A stretch of DNA of 36,748 bases from the NCBI GenBank assembly GCA_018716975.1, contig DVJE01000028.1:1-36748 (forward strand). The letters run 5' to 3'. The DNA is from Candidatus Gallacutalibacter stercoravium (GTDB lineage Bacteria > Bacillota > Clostridia > Oscillospirales > Acutalibacteraceae). The notes under the pieces were generated by a model. That model was not told where the DNA came from. It did not search any database and saw only the letters and a program-made list of their open reading frames with translations. Positions 31,586-36,748 of this stretch are shown here, piece by piece (position 1 is the stretch's first letter; each line of letters starts with the position of its first letter). The translations under genes were made by a program, and so were the position numbers.

Positions 31586-33007
31586 TCAGCACAATAAATC
31601 GTGCAACATATGGTTTACCTGTTGTGCGTCGGCTTTACCGCGCGAAAAACGCATTACTGCTCCCACCAAAGTTCCCATGGCCTTTTCCTTCCCATTTTTT
31701 ACGTCTGTGGCCGCCTTGGGGTTTTCTTCCACCGCGCGGCGGCACAACGCCGCTAGTTCCTTTTCATCCATCATGCCAAGTTGCTCGGCTGGCAAAAGAA
31801 CTGAAAGACTCTTGCCTGTTTTCAGCATCTGCTCCAATGTAGTTTTAGCCAGGCCTATTTGCAATTTTCCTTCCTCCACCCAGGCCGCCAGTTCGTGTAG
31901 ATCCTGTGACGATATGCTCGGGGCGCCGGCCTCTTTTTGCTCTTCTGTGGTAAGGCTGCGAAAAATTGGTCCTAAAATAAAATTGGCTATGGTTTTGGGC
32001 GCTTTTAAGCCTTGGGCCGCCTGTTCAAAATAATCGGAAAGCTTGCGGTATTTTGCCAAAAGACAAGCGTCCTCCACGGCAAGCCCGTAATCTTTGCAGT
32101 AGCGTTGCACACGGGCGTCTGGCAGCTCAGGCATAGCGTCCCTCAGCTGCTCCACCTCTTCAGGCGACACCAGCACAGCCGGTAAATCCGGCTCGCGAAA
32201 AAACCGGTAATCCTGCGCTTCTTCTTTGCCGCGCATGCTTTGTGTTTCACCGGTTTGTTCATTATAGCGCCGGGTTTCGCGCACCACCGCTTGCCCGTTT
32301 GACAAGCACGCAATTTGGCGTTGGGTTTCATACGCCAATGCCCTGGTAATAAAACGGAAGGAATTCATATTTTTAATCTCGGTACGGATCCCCATGGCTG
32401 TTTCTCCGCTTTTGCGCACCGAAATATTGACGTCGCAGCGTAAAGAACCCTCCTGCATTTTACAATCTGAAATACCGATATACCGCATCAGCATTTGCAA
32501 CTTTTCTAAATATTCTTTTACTTGATCGGCCGAACGGAAATCGGGCTGCGTAACAATTTCAATAAGGGGCACCCCCGACCGGTTGTAATCCACATAAAGC
32601 TTATCGCCGTCATATACAAGTTTGCCCGCGTCCTCTTCGATGTGGATGCGCGCAATGCGCACCTTTTTTCCGCCGGATAGCTCTAAATACCCATTCTCAC
32701 ACAGAGGGGTGTCGTACTGCGAGATTTGGTATGCCTTGGGTAAATCTGGGTATACGTAATTTTTTCTGTCCAAATAGCTAACCGGGTTCACTGTGCAGTT
32801 TGTGGCAAGCCCTGCCATCACGCCATATCTTACCACCTGCCGGTTTAGTCTGGGCAACGCTCCGGGCAACCCTACACACACCGGGCAGCAGTTTGTGTTT
32901 GGGTCGCCGCCAAAATTTACGGCGCAGCCGCAAAAGATTTTACTTTGGGTAGAAAGCTCAATGTGCGTTTCTAACCCCACCACCATTTCGTAGCTCACAG
33001 ACCGCAC
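31586..33007 (-). CDS. gatB: Asp-tRNA(Asn)/Glu-tRNA(Gln) amidotransferase subunit B
   Basis: GatB carries the kinase active site that activates mischarged Glu-tRNA-Gln or Asp-tRNA-Asn for amidation. The 473-residue protein starts with VGLETHIELSTQSKIFCGC, has the zinc-binding CCPVCVGLPG, the DYNRSGVPLIEIVTQPDF segment and the C-terminal YqeY-like tail with VGAVMRFSRGKADAQQVNHML. Its presence implies that this organism makes Gln-tRNA, and possibly Asn-tRNA, indirectly. It is the third gene of gatC-gatA-gatB, overlapping gatA by 13 bp. Confidence 0.97.
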   Translation of the reverse strand: MRSVSYEMVVGLETHIELSTQSKIFCGCAVNFGGDPNTNCCPVCVGLPGALPRLNRQVVRYGVMAGLATNCTVNPVSYLDRKNYVYPDLPKAYQISQYDTPLCENGYLELSGGKKVRIARIHIEEDAGKLVYDGDKLYVDYNRSGVPLIEIVTQPDFRSADQVKEYLEKLQMLMRYIGISDCKMQEGSLRCDVNISVRKSGETAMGIRTEIKNMNSFRFITRALAYETQRQIACLSNGQAVVRETRRYNEQTGETQSMRGKEEAQDYRFFREPDLPAVLVSPEEVEQLRDAMPELPDARVQRYCKDYGLAVEDACLLAKYRKLSDYFEQAAQGLKAPKTIANFILGPIFRSLTTEEQKEAGAPSISSQDLHELAAWVEEGKLQIGLAKTTLEQMLKTGKSLSVLLPAEQLGMMDEKELAALCRRAVEENPKAATDVKNGKEKAMGTLVGAVMRFSRGKADAQQVNHMLHDLLC

Positions 33008-34464
33008 CCCATTTCTAATTTGGGAAGAAATGCCCCCGCCGTATCCTGTTCAAAATGCCAAGCCGCGCGAAGCAAAATTCCTTCTTCAAAGCAACCGCCT
33101 ATCAGCTGCATCCCCACCGGCAGGCCATTGGGCCCACAGCCACAGGGTAAAGAAACAGCGGGCAGCCCTGCTAAGTTGGCCAAAACCGTACACTGATCTG
33201 TTTGATAGGTTTGCACGCTGTTGCGCTGGGCAAAACCCGGCAAAAAAGCAGTAGAGGGCACCGTTGGCGCCAAAAGTAAATCACACTTTGCAAAGCAACT
33301 TGCAACGGCTTTTATGAGTTCCCCTCGCAAATGCGCGGCCCTTTGATAATAAGCCTGATGATAGCCAGAACTTAACACAAAATTACCCAACAGAATGCGC
33401 CGCTGCACCTCGCGGCCAAAGGCTTGGCTTCTGGTTTTACAAATTCTTTCATCCAAATCGCCGTAGGAATCCACCGCATAGCCGTAGCGTATTCCATCAT
33501 ACCTACCTAAATTAGAGGCGGCCTCCGCACAGGCCAAAATATAGTAAACCGGCACGGCATAGGCCAGCATTGGAACCGATAGCTCTATTATCTGCGCTCC
33601 CAAAGATTCAAAAGTTTTTATGGCCTGCTCCAAACAACACTGAACGGCATCGTCGGCGCCGCTTAACAGTTCCCGTAAAACGCCGATGCGCAGCCCCCGT
33701 ATTTCATTTTGCAAACCGGGCGCAACCGGCTCTTTCTTTCCCCTACTGGTGCTGTCTTTTTCATCCTTTTGGGCTAAAATGTCGAACAAAATGGCGGCAT
33801 CCTCCACACTGCGGGTAATAGGACCAAGCTGATCAAAGCTGGAGGCGTAAGCGATCAATCCATAGCGGGAAACAGCGCCATAGGTTGGTTTTAACCCCAC
33901 TAGGCCGCAAAAGCTGGCCGGTTGCCGGATAGAACCGCCCGTATCGGATCCGATGCCGAAAACGGCCAGCCGCCCACCCACTGCGGCGGCGGCTCCGCCC
34001 GAGCTCCCTCCCGCCACATAGTTTGGGTTACAGGGGTTGCGCGCCCCACCGAAGCAAGAAGTTTCGCAAGAGGAACCCATGGCAAATTCGTCCATATTGC
34101 TTTTTCCCAGCAGCACGGCGCCATTATCTTGCAGAATTTTCCACACAGTGGCGTCGTAAGACGGGCGGTATCCTGTCAACATTTTGGAGCAACAGGAGGT
34201 TTCTAGCCCCAGGGTTGAAATGTTGTCCTTTAATGTAAAGGGAATACCTGCCAAAGGCCCTGGCTCTTCAAAAGTGCCGGAGCTGGTTTGCATCTCGTCC
34301 ACACGGCGAGCGGCTTGCATCGCCTGGTGCTGCGTGACATGCACATAAGCGTTCAAAACAGGATTATCCCGCTCAATGGCACGCAAATAGGCCATTACCA
34401 ATTCTTGGCACGATAGTTTTCGGTTTGCTAAGAGTGCACGCAGCCTTTTTATTTCGCTTGGCAC
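32995..34464 (-). CDS. gatA: Asp-tRNA(Asn)/Glu-tRNA(Gln) amidotransferase subunit A
   Basis: GatA is the glutaminase of the complex, an amidase-signature enzyme. The 489-residue protein shows the catalytic Lys79 in FTLKDN, the cis-serine in GGSSGG (about 154) and the nucleophile Ser178 in SDTGGSIRQPA, all present, so it should be active. It overlaps gatC by 16 bp and gatB by 13 bp, so the three subunits are translated together. Ammonia from glutamine passes to GatB through a channel. Confidence 0.97.
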   Translation of the reverse strand: MPSEIKRLRALLANRKLSCQELVMAYLRAIERDNPVLNAYVHVTQHQAMQAARRVDEMQTSSGTFEEPGPLAGIPFTLKDNISTLGLETSCCSKMLTGYRPSYDATVWKILQDNGAVLLGKSNMDEFAMGSSCETSCFGGARNPCNPNYVAGGSSGGAAAAVGGRLAVFGIGSDTGGSIRQPASFCGLVGLKPTYGAVSRYGLIAYASSFDQLGPITRSVEDAAILFDILAQKDEKDSTSRGKKEPVAPGLQNEIRGLRIGVLRELLSGADDAVQCCLEQAIKTFESLGAQIIELSVPMLAYAVPVYYILACAEAASNLGRYDGIRYGYAVDSYGDLDERICKTRSQAFGREVQRRILLGNFVLSSGYHQAYYQRAAHLRGELIKAVASCFAKCDLLLAPTVPSTAFLPGFAQRNSVQTYQTDQCTVLANLAGLPAVSLPCGCGPNGLPVGMQLIGGCFEEGILLRAAWHFEQDTAGAFLPKLEMGCGL

Positions 34465-34763
34465 ATTTTTTCCTCCTGTCTACTTTTTTCTACCCGGAAA
34501 AAGCCTTCTTGGCCGCCCCCCACGTTTTGCAGCAATAGCGATCGATCGATTGAAGGCTCCACAATATCCTCCCGGTAAGCGGTGCACAAAGGTTGGGCAC
34601 AACCGGTATCTTGCCCGCCCGCACTGTTTGCCTGCGCCTCCTGTATCATGCCGGCAAACTCCACCAACTGCTCCATATCCTTGGTCAGCCCCTCTAAATC
34701 GCTAGGCTCCACATACAGCTTAGAAAGCGCCGCTATTTTTTGCACTTCTTCTTTGGTAACCAT
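34449..34763 (-). CDS. gatC: Asp-tRNA(Asn)/Glu-tRNA(Gln) amidotransferase subunit C
   Basis: GatC is the small belt subunit that stabilises GatA-GatB. The 104-residue protein has the pattern VTKEEVQKIAALSKLYVEPS, then LTKDMEQLVEFAGMIQEA and the DIVEPSIDRSLLLQNV segment. The ATG at 34763 is preferred because AAAGGAG lies eight bases upstream; an in-frame GTG at 34772 overlaps it. It is the first gene of the operon. A GATAAT (34803-34798) is present upstream without a clear -35 box. Confidence 0.95.
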   Translation of the reverse strand: MVTKEEVQKIAALSKLYVEPSDLEGLTKDMEQLVEFAGMIQEAQANSAGGQDTGCAQPLCTAYREDIVEPSIDRSLLLQNVGGGQEGFFRVEKSRQEEKMCQAK

Positions 34764-34867
34764 TTGATGCACTCCTTTTTCGCTCTAGACAACCTTTATT
34801 ATCCGCCACAGGAAAACGCCGGCTTATCTGCAAAATGTTAAAACAGCTTGAAAAGCAAAAAATAGAG

Positions 34868-34916
34868 AAACAAAAGCTGCAAGCCCGCGCACCATTGATG
34901 CGCTGCGGCTTACAGC
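34868..34916 (-). terminator. Terminator of the M23 peptidase gene
   Basis: GCTGTAAGCC (34916-34907) pairs with GGCTTGCAGC (34885-34876), with inner GCGCA/TGCGC pairing, then TTTTGTTT on the minus strand. It lies 30 bp after the stop codon. Confidence 0.9.
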
Positions 34917-34946
34917 CTTTCTATTTGCATAAAATCACGCTATCGA

Positions 34947-36281
34947 TCATACCGACGGCAGTTCGGTCATTGGGTCGTACCGTTCACCGTTCAGATAAGT
35001 TTCAAAATGCAGGTGCGCGCCGTAAGAATTGCCGGTATTGCCCACATAGCCGATAACCTGGCCCGCTTGAACTGTTTGACCCACAGAAACCGCCAACCTG
35101 CTGCAATGGGCATACAACGTAGCGTACCCACCGCCGTGATCGATCATTACATAATAGCCCCAACCAGAGCCCCAGGAATCGGTGCTATTCGCCATAATCA
35201 CCACACCGTCGGCCGCGGCGACAATTTCGGCTCCATATTGGGCCCCGATGTCAATGCCACGATGGTAGCCATAAATAGGCCTATCGCCATAATAACTGGT
35301 TATAACAGTGCAGCTAGGCACCGGCCATATGTAACGTGTGGAGGAAGAAGGCGGCGTCACAGTGCTGGAAGATCCTCCGCCATTCCCCTCAGAGGAGGGA
35401 TCCTCCTGCCCTGCATCAGGCGTAGACGAAGGCGTCTCCGGCTCAGACGGCGTTTGACTAGAAGCGGTTTGCTCCTCTTGCTGTTGCTGCTGTTGTTGCG
35501 CTTGCTCCTGCTGCTGGCGCACATACTCTTTATGCCACTGAGCAATTTCATCTGAAAGCGCGTCTTTTTGCTGTTGGATTTCATCCAGCTCCTGTTGGGT
35601 CTGCGCTGCTTGTTGACCTAACTGCTCTAGCAACTGGTTGCTCTCCGCCTGCAAGGTCTCCAGTTCTTGGCGTTTGGCATCCAAATCTTTTTTCGCTTGG
35701 GCCACCTGATCTCGTTTCTGCTCGATATCATCCTTTTCCTGTTGAATGCTGGCCAAACTGGTATTCAAATTATCAATAAGCTTTTGATCGTGTTCGCTAA
35801 CCCGCTTTAACAACTCGGCCTTATCAAACAAATCAGTAACATTCTGCGCATTTAAAATAATATCCAGCGTACTGGTCTCGCCGGCCATATAGATAGCACG
35901 GATCCGCTCCTTGAGCAATTCAAAATTTTCATCAATTTGCTGTTGAGTGTCTGCTATTCCGTCGTTTTTTTGCGTGATTTGTGTGTCAAGACTCTCGATC
36001 TCTTGCATCAACGTGTCTATTTGCTGCTGCACCACAGAAATCTTTTCATCCAAAGTATTTTTGTATTCTTGCTGCTTACTTTGATCGTCGCGGATACTTT
36101 GCAGCTGCTCATCTAACTGCTCTTCCTGCTGCTGCAAGTCGGACTGTTGGCTTTCTAAAGCGTTTAAATCTCCTAAATCCTGTTCAACCGCATTTACCGG
36201 CAAACCGATACCCGGCAACACAGCTATGCTAAACGCCAGCACCGCAGCCAACAAACCCTTTTTCTTACGCAACAACCCCAT
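34947..36281 (-). CDS. Secreted coiled-coil M23 peptidoglycan endopeptidase
   Basis: A 444-residue protein with a signal peptide (about 1-32, ending LPVNA), a long coiled-coil of two helices (about 33-255) rich in Gln/Glu, a low-complexity Ser/Thr/Pro linker (about 260-315) and a C-terminal LytM/M23 domain (about 330-440). The metal ligands HRGID, YAH and HLHFE are present, so it should be active. The layout resembles EnvC/PcsB-type hydrolases, whose coiled coils restrain the peptidase until activated by an FtsEX-type partner; that partner is not in the window. It may act in division, elongation or spore engulfment. The Gln-run (Q/E repeats near residue 250) is unusually long. Confidence 0.93.
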   Translation of the reverse strand: MGLLRKKKGLLAAVLAFSIAVLPGIGLPVNAVEQDLGDLNALESQQSDLQQQEEQLDEQLQSIRDDQSKQQEYKNTLDEKISVVQQQIDTLMQEIESLDTQITQKNDGIADTQQQIDENFELLKERIRAIYMAGETSTLDIILNAQNVTDLFDKAELLKRVSEHDQKLIDNLNTSLASIQQEKDDIEQKRDQVAQAKKDLDAKRQELETLQAESNQLLEQLGQQAAQTQQELDEIQQQKDALSDEIAQWHKEYVRQQQEQAQQQQQQQEEQTASSQTPSEPETPSSTPDAGQEDPSSEGNGGGSSSTVTPPSSSTRYIWPVPSCTVITSYYGDRPIYGYHRGIDIGAQYGAEIVAAADGVVIMANSTDSWGSGWGYYVMIDHGGGYATLYAHCSRLAVSVGQTVQAGQVIGYVGNTGNSYGAHLHFETYLNGERYDPMTELPSV

Positions 36282-36338
36282 TGCCAGCGCCCCTTTCTAA
36301 ACGCAATACAACGCAAACATAAACTTCTATTCCCATTT

Positions 36339-36367
36339 ATTTTACAAGTTTGGAAAATAAAAGTCAA
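36339..36367 (-). promoter_or_regulatory. Promoter of the M23 peptidase gene
   Basis: Minus-strand TTGACT (36367-36362), 17-bp spacer, TAAAAT (36344-36339), about 58 bp before the start codon. Confidence 0.75.
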
Positions 36368-36437
36368 CCGATGCTGCATATTGAAGACTATTTTCACAAA
36401 CAAAACGGCGCCATGTCAGCGTACTGCGTAAACGAGC

Positions 36438-36457
36438 CAACTTTTTTACAAAAGTTG
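36438..36457. other. Small dyad between cysS and the M23 gene
   Basis: CAACTTTT (36438-36445) and AAAAGTTG (36450-36457) with a TTAC centre. A similar AAACTTTT/AAAAGTTT dyad occurs at 2863-2880. Function unknown. Confidence 0.5.
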
Positions 36458-36491
36458 CAACACCTGCACATGATAAAAAAAGCTGCCCAAA

Positions 36492-36549
36492 TGAACAGTA
36501 CCCCCTTGTTAGACAGTACGATATACTGAATAACAAGGGGGGCTGTTCA
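36492..36549. mobile_element. 58-bp inverted-repeat element resembling fused IS3-type ends
   Basis: The left end TGAACAGTACCCCCTTGTTA and the reverse complement of the right end TGAACAGCCCCCCTTGTTA are nearly the same, and CAGTA/TACTG pairs inside. Both outer ends read TG...CA and the left carries TTAGACA, as in IS3/IS150-group termini. The flanks are AAA on both sides, compatible with a 3-bp target duplication. It appears to be a MITE-like remnant with the internal part lost. It could instead be a plain hairpin at the end of cysS. Confidence 0.5.
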
Positions 36550-36591
36550 AAAAAGGGCTGCTCTATCGAATAGAGTTCGGTTGCGCAACGA

Positions 36592-36748
36592 TTAATTCTC
36601 AATATGCCACTTAACCCCTTGCGGCGTATCCTCCAGCACAACCTTGCGCGCTTTCAGTTCATCTCGAATTCTATCTGCCGTAGCCCAATCCTTTTCTTTG
36701 CGCGCTTGGGTACGCTGGCGGATTAACTCCTCAATTTCACTGTCGGCT
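36592..36748 (-). CDS. cysS: Cysteinyl-tRNA synthetase, C-terminal fragment cut by the window edge
   Basis: The last 51 codons, ending at TAA (36594-36592), read [20 protein letters not shown], then [20 protein letters not shown] and VKWHIEN. The pattern of a helical hairpin followed by [10 protein letters not shown] is the signature C terminus of bacterial CysRS. The N-terminal catalytic part lies beyond the window. A weak hairpin CTCTAT/ATAGAG (36575-36561) with TTTTTT six bases later follows and may serve as terminator. Confidence 0.9.
   Translation of the reverse strand, partial: ADSEIEELIRQRTQARKEKDWATADRIRDELKARKVVLEDTPQGVKWHIEN

Noticed and set aside
34764-34868. T-box or other riboswitch before gatC
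   Set aside because: The interval is only about 100 bp and holds no GGTGG-type T-box sequence or aptamer-like core.
35460-35620. CAG/CTG-rich repeat as a possible satellite or CRISPR
   Set aside because: It is the codon pattern of the Gln/Glu-rich coiled-coil in the M23 peptidase gene, with no regular spacers.

Overview
This window looks like the chromosome of an anaerobic, spore-forming Clostridia-class Firmicute, probably a gut Oscillospiraceae/Ruminococcaceae relative. The evidence is a complete spoIIIAA-AH sporulation operon, strong AGGAGG ribosome sites with frequent GTG and TTG starts, sigma-A type promoters, a lysine riboswitch, a tyrosine T-box, GatCAB transamidation, and a moderately GC-rich sequence. 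No tRNA, rRNA or CRISPR array was seen.

Layout. 1-210: the tail of an IS110-family transposase and its right end. 213-2609 (minus): a small accessory cluster of a LysR regulator, a flavodoxin-like lipoprotein and a cyclophilin-like lipoprotein. 3007-4032 (minus): queA. 4163-7854 (plus): a lysine/diaminopimelate operon, asd-dapA-dapB-ACT protein, driven by an extended -10 promoter and controlled by a lysine riboswitch with a terminator. 7976-10120 (plus): a GH78-like glycosidase. 10301-13402 (minus): a lipoprotein, tyrS under a T-box, and a zinc-ribbon membrane protein.

13587-23266 (minus) is the Firmicute housekeeping block nusB - TsaD-like - xseA - xseB - ispA - dxs - tlyA - nadK - argR - recN, covering antitermination, exonuclease VII, isoprenoid precursors, rRNA methylation, NAD kinase, arginine repression and DNA repair. 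Immediately upstream on the same strand, 23437-28461 is spoIIIAA-AH, encoding the mother-cell channel for forespore engulfment. Compared with Bacillus subtilis, accBC and folD are missing and a TsaD paralogue lies between nusB and xseA.

28867-31357 (minus): a metal-transporting P-type ATPase behind an operator-like promoter, and a flavin-type pyridoxamine-oxidase-fold protein. 31586-34763 (minus): gatC-gatA-gatB. 34947-36281 (minus): a secreted coiled-coil M23 peptidase. The window ends in the 3' end of cysS, separated from the peptidase gene by a 58-bp element that looks like two fused IS3-type ends.

Most of the window is conventional. The most interesting unexplained structure is the spoIIIAH-nusB junction: a promoter inside a dyad, then two hairpins, the second a strong terminator, all ahead of nusB, which encodes an antitermination factor. 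No clearly new multi-gene system was found.
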